Shown here: piece by piece, positions 1 through 5,875 of the stretch
How positions within the stretch are numbered: position 1 is the first letter of the stretch
How the letters are laid out: each line of letters opens with the position of its first letter
From: an uncultured Clostridia bacterium
Lineage (GTDB): Bacteria > Bacillota > Clostridia > Oscillospirales > Ruminococcaceae
NCBI GenBank assembly: GCA_947588775.1
Contig: CANPZQ010000058.1
Coordinates: 1 to 11,767, forward strand
DNA length: 11,767 nucleotides
Direction: 5' to 3'
Position numbers and translations under genes: made by a program
The notes under the pieces: model-generated
Told to the model about the DNA's origin: nothing
Seen by the model: only the letters and a program-made list of their open reading frames with translations
Database searches by the model: none

Positions 1-200
1 GCGCTTTGCACAAAATTTTCCCGGGAAGGGATATTCACCCGCCGAAGAGTCCGCTCCGGCGGCATTCATTCGAAAATTATAGCAAAACTCCCCGCCCCGC
101 GCAAGGCCTCTGGCACAATTCGCAGTTTTCTGGCCGCAATTTGCAGGTGGTTAAGGAGGTTTGGCGATTTGGCTGTGAAATATTGTAAATTGGGGAGGGG
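1..200. other. Non-coding stretch before repeat copy A
   Basis: I see no convincing gene here. Positions 18-27 are a 10 bp perfect palindrome (TTCCCGGGAA). CCGCCG near 40-45 can pair with CGGCGG near 57-62. A near-consensus Shine-Dalgarno (AAGGAGGT, 153-160) lies 8 nt before a TTG at 169, but that frame runs straight into the repeat at 201 and its peptide is low-complexity Gly/Arg. It may be the 5' end of a small gene cut by the repeat, or chance. Confidence 0.4.
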
Positions 201-282
201 GCGCGGCGGAAAAAGCGGGTTAATGGCGCGAAATGGCGGGGGTGGGCGGGTGGGACGCAGAGGGCAGCTTTTTCCGCCGCGC
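201..282 (+). repeat. Palindromic G-quadruplex repeat, copy A
   Basis: This 82 bp element has perfect 16 bp inverted arms: 201-216 (GCGCGGCGGAAAAAGC) and its exact complement at 267-282. The loop holds GCGAAA and then a G-tract run at 238-254 (tracts of 5, 3, 3 and 3 G with single-base loops T, C, T), a textbook parallel G-quadruplex motif on the plus strand. In the same orientation it matches copy B without gaps at 71 of 82 positions. The strand given is the G-rich strand. No transposase or target duplication is visible beside it. It could be a REP-like or MITE-like element, or a structured RNA or DNA site. Confidence 0.9.
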
Positions 283-404
283 GGGGTTCTGCTGCCATCA
301 CAGATGACGGAAAGCCCATGGCAACAAACGGGTTTTCGCACGTTTGAAGAATAACAGTCCCGCCGAGGGCAAGCGGTTGCCTCCGGCTATTTCATATAAC
401 TATA
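283..404. other. Non-coding stretch with imperfect hairpin
   Basis: There is no gene here. Positions 362-387 form an imperfect hairpin (GCCG...GGCAA paired with TTGCC...CGGC, two internal mismatches, GCGG loop). It lies between repeat A and the terminator of the response-regulator gene. Its role is unknown. Confidence 0.4.
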
Positions 405-440
405 TAAAAATCCCCGCAAGCGGCAAAACGCAGGCAGGGG
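405..440 (-). terminator. Probable terminator of the LytTR regulator gene
   Basis: Read on the minus strand, CCCC (437-440) pairs with GGGG (412-415), with inner GC and GCG/CGC pairs, a loop containing TTTT, and then ATTTTTATA after the stem (plus-strand A-run 406-410). It begins 40 nt past the stop codon of the regulator gene, in the right orientation. The stem is interrupted, so the call is moderate. Confidence 0.6.
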
Positions 441-479
441 GGGAAAAGTAACATGTCAGAAAATTAAGTAAACTTTTGA

Positions 480-1202
480 TTATGTGTTTTTGGCGGAGCC
501 GTATTCGAGGAGGCGGCGTTTGATTCCGCCGGCCGCGCCGCGCGGGAGGTGGATTGACACGCCGCCGACAAGCTCGGCGAACGAGCTGTTTATCCGCAAA
601 ACATAATTCAGGTTAATTATATACGATACCCCGGCGCGGACAAATTCGGGGCGACCGCCGAGCTCGCTGAAGAGCGCGGAACAGCTCAGCCGCGCACGGA
701 CGGTGGTGCCGTCGGCAAGCAAAATGCACTGGTAATGCCGCTGCGTTTCGCTGTAGACGATGTCCTTAAGGGACAGGCTGACGACCCCGTGCTCGGTCTG
801 GATCGGGAAGGATTTTCGCGTGAGCTTGCCGTCAAGGACAAGGTCGAGGGTTCGCTCAACGTCGATATATTCAACCGGCTTAACGAGATACTGCGACGCA
901 TTCACACCGAACGCCTCGAGGGCATGGTCGCGCGACGTCGAAACAAAGACGATTTTGACGTCGACACCGCGTTCGCGAAGCCTCCGCGCAAGCTCCACGC
1001 CGTTCATGTCCTTCATGTAAATGTCGAGGAAGATGAGGTCATAGCCCGCGGCTTTTTCGATTGATGCGGCGACGCTCTCCTCGTCGCAGGCACATTCCGT
1101 TTCGGCGGAAATCGAATGGGATTCGAGATAGGCGGCGACATGCCCGCGCATCAGCTCTGCGTCGCGCCGGACGTCGTCGCAAATTAAAATTTTCAGCGTC
1201 AT
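480..1202 (-). CDS. LytTR-family response regulator
   Basis: This is a cytoplasmic transcription regulator with an N-terminal receiver domain (about residues 1-120 from the chosen start) and a C-terminal LytTR DNA-binding domain (about 130-236). The receiver has the acidic pair in ILICDD, the phosphoacceptor Asp in LIFLDIYM, a Ser/Thr in FVSTS and the Lys of LVKP. The LytTR part shows ETQRHY and the SYIINLNYV-type strand. The family controls transcription by binding paired short direct repeats; the target here is unknown. An ATG at 1214 is also in frame, but the ATG at 1202 has GGAG six bases upstream and the first has no ribosome binding site, so I chose 1202. No histidine kinase or membrane partner is encoded next to it, so it is an orphan within this window. 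Length is normal for AgrA/LytR-type regulators. Confidence 0.93.
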   Translation of the reverse strand: MTLKILICDDVRRDAELMRGHVAAYLESHSISAETECACDEESVAASIEKAAGYDLIFLDIYMKDMNGVELARRLRERGVDVKIVFVSTSRDHALEAFGVNASQYLVKPVEYIDVERTLDLVLDGKLTRKSFPIQTEHGVVSLSLKDIVYSETQRHYQCILLADGTTVRARLSCSALFSELGGRPEFVRAGVSYIINLNYVLRINSSFAELVGGVSIHLPRGAAGGIKRRLLEYGSAKNT

Positions 1203-1242
1203 ATTTTTCTCCATGTTCGTGGCGGTGTAAGAGGTATAGGAC

Positions 1243-1271
1243 AGTTTAACATATTGTTAGGAAAAATGCAA
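1243..1271 (-). promoter_or_regulatory. Candidate promoter for the LytTR gene, overlapping LytTR-like half-sites
   Basis: On the minus strand, TTGCAT (1266-1271) and TAAACT (1243-1248) are separated by 17 bp and lie about 40 bases before the start at 1202. Matches to the sigma-A consensus are partial (about 3/6 and 4/6). On the plus strand the same bases contain ACAGTTTAA (1241-1249) and ATTGTTAGG (1253-1261), which resemble the GTTA-type half-sites of LytTR proteins. Autoregulation is possible but is only inferred. Confidence 0.3.
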
Positions 1272-1325
1272 GTGGAAATTGATATTTTGTGCAGTGTGTT
1301 GGGCTCGGGATTTCTGCTAAGGACC

Positions 1326-1407
1326 GCGCGGCGGAAAAAGCTGCCTCCATCGTCCCACCCGCCCGCCCCCGCAGTTTCGCGGCGTTTCCCCGCTTTTTCC
1401 GCCGCGC
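1326..1407 (-). repeat. Palindromic G-quadruplex repeat, copy B
   Basis: This 82 bp element has perfect 16 bp arms identical to those of copy A (1326-1341 and 1392-1407). The G-tract motif is on the minus strand (plus-strand C-runs 1354-1370), preceded on that strand by GCGAAAC. It is inverted relative to copy A and is 21 bp from copy C, with which it forms an opposed pair. It lies upstream of the LytTR gene start, beyond the candidate promoter. Confidence 0.9.
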
Positions 1408-1428
1408 TCCCCTCATAGCACCATCAAA

Positions 1429-1513
1429 GGCGCGGCGAATGGGGCGGCCAATCAGCGGGAAATGTGGGCGGGCGGGTGGGTGGGCGCAGGAAACCAGCCC
1501 CATTCGCCGCGCC
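1429..1513 (+). repeat. Palindromic G-quadruplex repeat, copy C (divergent arms)
   Basis: This 85 bp element has perfect 17 bp arms: 1429-1445 (GGCGCGGCGAATGGGGC) and its complement 1497-1513. The outer GCGCGGCG is shared with A and B, but the inner arm is changed on both sides so that pairing stays perfect. The loop has GGGAAAT and then five G-tracts of three (1466-1484) with single-base loops C, C, T, T. The G-rich strand is plus, opposite to neighbouring copy B. Confidence 0.88.
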
Positions 1514-1631
1514 GGGCTCACGCACAAAGCCCAATCCCCCCCGCTCGCCCCACCCCCGCCTGTTCCCGAATCCCGTCCCCCGAAGCCCGCAGGGCTGAGC
1601 GGGGACGGGTGAGGGACAGGCTTTTAGCAAG
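1514..1631. other. C-rich stretch with two hairpins, no gene
   Basis: GGGCT (1514-1518) can pair with AGCCC (1528-1532). C-runs at 1530-1532, 1536-1542, 1548-1551 and 1553-1557 give a looser G-quadruplex motif on the minus strand. CCCGTCCCC (1572-1580) pairs perfectly with GGGGACGGG (1601-1609) around an inner AGCCC/GGGCT hairpin. No U-run follows, so it is not a standard terminator. Its arms faintly recall those of copy D, so it may be a decayed relative. Confidence 0.45.
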
Positions 1632-1663
1632 TTAGACAGTTAGAGCGTTAGAACGTTAGAGAA
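1632..1663 (+). repeat. Four tandem 8-bp repeats (TTAGANNG-type)
   Basis: Four consecutive octamers start with TTAGA: TTAGACAG, TTAGAGCG, TTAGAACG, TTAGAGAA. The first two read together contain ACAGTTAGA, close to the ACAGTTAAG-type half-sites known for AgrA-like LytTR proteins, and a LytTR regulator is encoded 430 bp away. The 8 bp period is not the usual spacing of about 21 bp for LytTR sites, so this could instead be an unrelated operator or a slippage array. Confidence 0.6.
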
Positions 1664-1886
1664 TAGAAGCACAGAAACTAATCGTGCCAAAAATTTTGCC
1701 TCCGTGGGACGGGATTCGCTCACGCAAAACGTGCTGTGATTCACCCACCCCCCACAACCTTCCAAAGAACGTCAGAAAACAGAAACACAAACAAAAATCC
1801 CCCGCCCCCTCATCCTTCCAAAATTTCTCAATCTTCCAAAACAAGTCCGTACATTTGTACTCCAAACCCCGTTTTTCAAAAACTTT
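1664..1886. other. AT-richer leader-like region, no gene
   Basis: No reading frame here looks like a gene. Composition is visibly less GC-rich than the flanks. CTTCCAAA occurs three times on the plus strand (1759-1766, 1815-1822, 1833-1840). GTACATTTGTAC (1849-1860) is a short dyad. CACG and CGTG around 1721-1733 form a minor hairpin. The position, just before a terminator and the phage operon, suits a 5' leader, but I cannot name a promoter. Confidence 0.4.
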
Positions 1887-1927
1887 CGCCGGAGGTTGCA
1901 CGAAAGCGTGCAACTTCCGGCGTTTTT
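1887..1927 (+). terminator. Strong intrinsic terminator ahead of the phage-derived operon
   Basis: A 16 bp stem, 1887-1902 with 1907-1922 and one G-U wobble, closes a 4-base loop (AAAG) and is followed by TTTTT (1923-1927). It ends about 55 bases before the first gene of the phage-derived operon. No gene reads into it from upstream, so it either insulates the operon or works as an attenuator in a leader transcript. The flank at 1878-1886 also gives some U-richness on the minus strand. Confidence 0.82.
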
Positions 1928-1960
1928 GGCGGATAGGGTGAAAGGCAGTTCAAAAATCAG

Positions 1961-1974
1961 CCTTTCGGAAAGGA
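1961..1974 (+). promoter_or_regulatory. Ribosome binding site inside a small hairpin, before an ATT start
   Basis: CCTTT (1961-1965) can pair with AAAGG (1969-1973) across a CGG loop. AGGA (1971-1974) is the only good Shine-Dalgarno for the small terminase and lies 7 nt before the ATT at 1982. If the hairpin forms, it would hide the site and keep translation low. The stem is short, so the effect is uncertain. Confidence 0.45.
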
Positions 1975-1981
1975 CGGCGAA

Positions 1982-2464
1982 ATTACGTCAGCAAATTTAA
2001 ACGGCGCGGAGCTCTCAAAACGCTTCGCGGACTATCTCGGCTCCCTCGGAAACCCCGAGGAGGCGGCAATTCGGGCGGGCGTCGAGCCGGGCCACGCCCT
2101 TGAGGAGGGAATGAGGCTTCTCGGGCTTCCCTCGGTGAGAAAACGCGTTTCGGCGCAAAGCCCTCTCTACGGAACGCAGGCTCTCGCGGGGCTCCGGCGG
2201 CTCGCCTTCGGCAGAATCAACGACGCGCTCGCGCTTTTGCGGGAGGACGCATCAGAAATCCCGGCCGATCGCCTCGACCTCTTTAACGTCGCGGAAATCA
2301 AACGCCCGAAGGGCGGCGGCGTCGAGATTAAGTTCTTCGACAGGCTCGAGGCACTTTGCCGGCTTGCGGAGCTCGAAACGCGCGCGGGAAGCGAAAGCTC
2401 GGCGGACAGCTTCTTCGAGGCACTCAAAAGCTCCGCCGAGGTGAACCCCGATGTGGAGCTTTGA
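1982..2464 (+). CDS. terS: Phage small terminase subunit, probable ATT start
   Basis: The small terminase recognises phage DNA and loads it on the large subunit. The frame is open from 1937 and contains no ATG, GTG or TTG until ATG 2111. That ATG is residue 44 of a protein that already looks like a small-terminase N-terminal helix-turn-helix: FADYLGSLGNPEEAAIRAG followed by RLLGLPSVRKRV, the usual 'N..EAAIRAG...G..LL..P.V' pattern. AGGA sits 7 nt before ATT 1982, so I place the start there, giving 160 residues, normal for the family. Starting at 2111 would remove the DNA-binding part, and its GGAGG is too close to the ATG. The gene overlaps the large terminase by 14 bp. Gene identity is fairly firm; the ATT start is an inference. 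Confidence 0.8.
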   Translation: MTSANLNGAELSKRFADYLGSLGNPEEAAIRAGVEPGHALEEGMRLLGLPSVRKRVSAQSPLYGTQALAGLRRLAFGRINDALALLREDASEIPADRLDLFNVAEIKRPKGGGVEIKFFDRLEALCRLAELETRAGSESSADSFFEALKSSAEVNPDVEL

Positions 2465-3698
2465 AGCCTTCTCGCCGAAACAGCGCAAGGTTCTGACATG
2501 GTGGCTCGACAAATCCACCCGAGGCCGCGCGGCAATCATCTGCGACGGCTCCGTAAGAAGCGGAAAAACCGTTTCGATGGGGATTTCCTTCGTCCTCTGG
2601 GCGATGTCCGAATTCGACGGAACCGACTTCGCCATCTGCGGAAAAACGATTACCTCCGTCCGCAGGAATCTGGCGGACAGCCTCACCGGCTATTTACGGG
2701 CAAACGGCTTCGGTGTTACGGACAAAGCCTCCCGAAACTTCTTCACCGTCCGGCACCGCAGCCGCGAAAACCGCTTTTTCCTCTTCGGGGGAAAGGACGA
2801 GGGCTCTGCGGCACTCATTCAGGGCATGACCCTCGGCGGAATCCTTCTTGACGAGGTCGTCTTGATGCCGCGTTCCTTTGTGGAACAGGCAATCGCCCGC
2901 TGTTCGCTATCGCGTTCAAGACTTTGGTTCAACTGTAACCCCGACAACCCCTCCCACTGGTTCTACACCGAATGGATTAAAAAATCCAAAGAGAAAAACG
3001 CCTTTTATATCCATTTTACGATGGAGGACAACCCATCTCTGAGCCGCGAGGTCCGCTCGCGCTACGAGAGGCTCTACAGCGGGGCGTTTTACCAGAGGTT
3101 TGTCCTCGGGAAGTGGAGTGCTCTGAGCGGCGCGGTTTATCCGATGTTCGACCGCGAAAAGCACGTCGTCGACGAAATTCCTGCATGCTCGCGCTTTGCC
3201 GTGAGCTGCGACTACGGCACCGTAAACCCGTCCTCCTTCGGGCTTTGGGGCCAAGCCGACGGCGTATGGTATCGGATTTCCGAATACTATTACAGCTCGA
3301 AGCGCGAAGGCGCGCAGCGAACCGACGAGGAGCACTACGAAGCCCTTGAACGTTTAATCGGCGGGCGGCAGGTCGAAGCGGTAATCTGCGACCCGTCCGC
3401 GGCAAGCTTCATCGAATGTATCCGCAGGCACAAAAAATTTCCGGTAATCCCGGCCGACAACGACGTTTTAAGCGGAATACGCCGCGTCGGCGACGCTTTA
3501 AGAAGCGGGAAGATTAAAATCTCCTCCGAATGCCGCGACTGCATTCGCGAGTTCGACCTCTACAGGTGGGACGAAAAGGGCGGCCGCGACGGGGTTATCA
3601 AGGAAAACGACCACGCGATGGACGATTTGAGGTACTTCGTGTCGAAGTATCTCAGGGAAGGCGCGGAGGAATGGTTCTTCGCGAGCGTCGTGAGGTAA
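2451..3698 (+). CDS. terL: Phage terminase large subunit (PBSX-like)
   Basis: This is the ATPase-nuclease motor that cuts and pumps DNA into the procapsid through the portal. At 415 residues it has a normal length. The ATPase domain shows Walker A GSVRSGKT (33-40), Walker B ILLDE (131-135) and the coupling motif NCNP (161-164). The RNase H-like nuclease shows CDYGT (D254), CDPSA (D314) and an NDHAMDD segment (D387, D391, D392), so the expected metal-binding acidic residues are present and the enzyme looks intact. GAGGTGA lies upstream of the ATG, inside the end of the small terminase gene, suggesting translational coupling. The fold resembles the terminase_3/PBSX group typical of Firmicute phages. 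The stop codon runs directly into a hairpin. Confidence 0.96.
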   Translation: MWSFEAFSPKQRKVLTWWLDKSTRGRAAIICDGSVRSGKTVSMGISFVLWAMSEFDGTDFAICGKTITSVRRNLADSLTGYLRANGFGVTDKASRNFFTVRHRSRENRFFLFGGKDEGSAALIQGMTLGGILLDEVVLMPRSFVEQAIARCSLSRSRLWFNCNPDNPSHWFYTEWIKKSKEKNAFYIHFTMEDNPSLSREVRSRYERLYSGAFYQRFVLGKWSALSGAVYPMFDREKHVVDEIPACSRFAVSCDYGTVNPSSFGLWGQADGVWYRISEYYYSSKREGAQRTDEEHYEALERLIGGRQVEAVICDPSAASFIECIRRHKKFPVIPADNDVLSGIRRVGDALRSGKIKISSECRDCIREFDLYRWDEKGGRDGVIKENDHAMDDLRYFVSKYLREGAEEWFFASVVR

Positions 3699-3740
3699 AA
3701 ACAGACGGTCGGACATAGATAAATCCGTCATCTGTTTTTT
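3697..3740 (+). terminator. Possible terminator or attenuator after terL
   Basis: AAAACAG and ACGG (3698-3708) pair with CCGT (3725-3728) and CTGTTTT (3732-3738), with a CAT bulge, and the right arm ends in a six-T run (3735-3740). The hairpin overlaps the terL stop codon. It would lower transcription into the capsid genes. The weak A-T pairs and large loop make it a partial terminator at best. Confidence 0.45.
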
Positions 3741-3856
3741 CCGGCAAGCATTCATATCCCCAAAAATCCCCATCATAAGGCGCAGACGGCCGCCTTAAAG
3801 CCGTCGGGAGGCAGGGCGGGGTTTACATAGATACATTTAGTAAAGGATGTGAAAAT

Positions 3857-5026
3857 TTGGCATTGTTTTCAAAAGAAAAGGCCGCGCCCGCTCCCGAATT
3901 CGGCGCGGGTTCGGCCGCAAGGGAAACCGGCACGTTCAGAATAAGTCCCGCTTCGGCGGCCTGCGAAAAGGAGCTCTATTCGGCTCTTCGCGCGCAGGTT
4001 CCGGTAGTCGACGCGTGCATAGGTAAGATTATCCGGCTTGTCGGGGGCTTTAAAGCCGTCGCCGGGGACGATAGCTTCCAGCCGCAGCTCGACGCGTTTG
4101 TAAAAAACGTTCGGGTCGGCGCGTCGGGTACGGGGCTACAGACATTTTTAGACTGCTGCCTCGACTCCCTTTTAACCTACGGCTGTTCCCTTGCGGAAAT
4201 AGTCCGCGGCGGCCGCGGCGACATCTCGGGGCTCTACGTCGCGCCGGTCGCAAGGCTCGACATCCGCGAGGGCAAAAAGCCGATGTCCCGGGAATATTAC
4301 GTCCCGAACCGCCCGAAGCCGGTTTGGCTCAGGCACCCCGAAAACGTAATATTCACCGCGCTTTCCCCGACCGTCGATTCGCCCTGCGGGGTGTCGGTTT
4401 TAAGAGGACTGCCGGCACTTTCGGCGATACTTTTAAGGATTTACGAGTGCATCGGCCAGAACTTCGACAGGGTGGGAAACGTCCGCTACGCCGTTACCTA
4501 TAAGCCCTCCGACGACAGCGGCGACAGAGCCTTCGCCCGCGAACGCGCGATGCAGATAGCGAAGGAATGGTCGAGCGGCATGAGCGCGCTGAAAAACGGC
4601 GAGGTCCGCGACTTTGTAGCCGTCGGCGACGTCGGAATAAAGGTAATCGGCGCGGACAACCAGATTATCGACACCGAAGTGCCGGTAAGACAGCTTCTGG
4701 AGCAGCTTATCGCGAAGCTCGGGATTCCGCCGTTTCTCCTCGGCCTCTCGTGGAGCACCTCGGAGAGAATGTCCGCCCAGCAGACGGATATTTTAACGAG
4801 CGAGCTTGAATATTACCGCAGGCTCCTCACCCCGTCGATTGAAAAGGTCTGCTCGATGTATTTAAGGCTTTGCGGCTGCGCGGACGGCGTTTCGATCGAA
4901 TGGGACAACATCGACCTCCAGGACGAGGCGGAGCTTTCTCTTGCAAGGCTCAGAAACGCTCAGGCGAGAGCTCTCGAAATTCAGAATGAACAGAAAGGAA
5001 TGATAACTCAGTGTCCGAAAACATGA
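3857..5026 (+). CDS. Phage portal protein
   Basis: The portal is the dodecameric ring at one capsid vertex that passes DNA and joins the head to the neck. At 389 residues it is in the usual range. Features of portal proteins include the conserved stretch LIAKLGIPPFLLGLSW (about 284-299), then SERMSAQQTDILTSELEYY and a helical C-terminal part containing IEWDNIDL (about 347-354), as in HK97/SPP1-like portals. The start is TTG, with AAAGGA nine bases upstream; no ATG competes. A 158 bp gap with a possible terminator separates it from terL. Its last 16 bases overlap the protease gene. The frame is open throughout and I see no sign of decay. Confidence 0.92.
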   Translation: MALFSKEKAAPAPEFGAGSAARETGTFRISPASAACEKELYSALRAQVPVVDACIGKIIRLVGGFKAVAGDDSFQPQLDAFVKNVRVGASGTGLQTFLDCCLDSLLTYGCSLAEIVRGGRGDISGLYVAPVARLDIREGKKPMSREYYVPNRPKPVWLRHPENVIFTALSPTVDSPCGVSVLRGLPALSAILLRIYECIGQNFDRVGNVRYAVTYKPSDDSGDRAFARERAMQIAKEWSSGMSALKNGEVRDFVAVGDVGIKVIGADNQIIDTEVPVRQLLEQLIAKLGIPPFLLGLSWSTSERMSAQQTDILTSELEYYRRLLTPSIEKVCSMYLRLCGCADGVSIEWDNIDLQDEAELSLARLRNAQARALEIQNEQKGMITQCPKT

Positions 5027-5853
5027 TGGCGAAGATAAACGGCTTTACCCGCCGCGAGCTTAAAGAGGAGGAAATCTACAGCTTTTCGGTGATTTTGTGC
5101 GACAACGAAATCGACCGCGACTGCGAAAAATTCACGGTTGAAGCCCTCCGAAAGCTCGCCTCCCTCTATATCGGCAAAACCGGAATCTTCAACCACGACC
5201 CCAAAGGCGAAAACCAGACGGCGAGAATCTACGATACCGAGGTCGTCGCCGACCCGTCCAGAAAAACCGCCGACGGCGAGGTCTATACATACCTCAAGGC
5301 CGACGCATATATGGTGAGAACCTCCTCGAACGCCGATTTGATTCGCGAAATCGACGGCGGAATCAAAAAAGAGGTTTCGGTAGGCTGCTCGGTTTCAAGG
5401 CAGGTCTGCTCGATTTGCGGCCGCGACCGCTCGAGCGGCGGGTGCATGCACAAAAAGGGCAAAACCTACAACGGCAGAAAGTGCTTTCACATTCTGTCGG
5501 AGCCAATCGACGCGTATGAATGGAGCTTTGTCGCGGTTCCGGCACAGCGCGGCGCGGGCGTTACAAAAAAATACGGCGGCGAGTTTTCCGCCGAAAAAAG
5601 CTTCGAGGACGCGGGAATCTTAGAGGAGCTCTGCGGCGACCTCAGAAGGGACATTATCCGCCTCTCGTTTTTGGAGGGCGACTCGGTTCCCTTTGAAACC
5701 ACAAAGGCCGCCGTCGGGCGAATGACCCCGGCGGAGCTTTTGAAGCTTAAGCGTTCGCTCTCGGAAAAGGTGAGCGAGGCGCAGGAGGGCGAGCTTGAAA
5801 AAGCCCTCGGCAAGCCGTTTGACGGCAAAGAAAACAAAAAATTCAGAATCTGA
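5011..5853 (+). CDS. Prohead (capsid maturation) protease with a Cys/His-rich insert
   Basis: This probably processes the capsid precursor. At 280 residues, the N-terminal two-thirds fits HK97-like prohead protease: FNHD (H62), KEVSVGCSV (S123) and YEWSFVAVPAQ (E170) sit where the His-Ser-Glu residues of the S78 family would lie. Between Ser and Glu is an insert with C133, C136, C145, H147, C158 and H160 in zinc-ribbon-like spacing. I recall similar inserts in some Firmicute phage proteases. The C-terminal ~90 residues are charged and helical and could act as scaffold. The start is GTG, 11 nt after an AAGGA inside the portal gene. An ATG at 5023 is possible but has no ribosome binding site. 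It precedes the capsid gene, the classic order. Confidence 0.85.
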   Translation: MSENMMAKINGFTRRELKEEEIYSFSVILCDNEIDRDCEKFTVEALRKLASLYIGKTGIFNHDPKGENQTARIYDTEVVADPSRKTADGEVYTYLKADAYMVRTSSNADLIREIDGGIKKEVSVGCSVSRQVCSICGRDRSSGGCMHKKGKTYNGRKCFHILSEPIDAYEWSFVAVPAQRGAGVTKKYGGEFSAEKSFEDAGILEELCGDLRRDIIRLSFLEGDSVPFETTKAAVGRMTPAELLKLKRSLSEKVSEAQEGELEKALGKPFDGKENKKFRI

Positions 5854-5875
5854 TAAAAAGAAAGGAAATTTAATT

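Noticed and set aside
169..354. 61-residue frame from TTG with a strong Shine-Dalgarno
   Set aside because: It translates through repeat copy A into Gly/Arg-rich sequence. The signal upstream is real, but a functional product cannot be supported.
735..1064. 109-residue open frame on plus, antisense to the LytTR gene
   Set aside because: It is an open frame caused by GC-rich coding on the other strand; it has no ribosome binding site and no recognisable pattern, whereas the LytTR gene has clear domains.
1326..1407. Repeats interpreted as intrinsic terminators
   Set aside because: The stems are long but the loops are about 50 bases and no U-run follows the arms; the structure fits a repeat element better.
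1938..2000. 20-residue GTG-started frame overlapping the small terminase start (possible leader peptide)
   Set aside because: No ribosome binding site precedes the GTG and the peptide has no repeated codon or stall pattern.
2916..3335. 139-residue open frame on minus inside terL
   Set aside because: Antisense shadow of a well-supported terminase gene; the sequence is low in recognisable motifs.
5795..5875. Longer N-terminus of the capsid protein from ATG 5795
   Set aside because: The extra residues are the tail of the protease gene in another frame, and a good ribosome binding site precedes ATG 5876.
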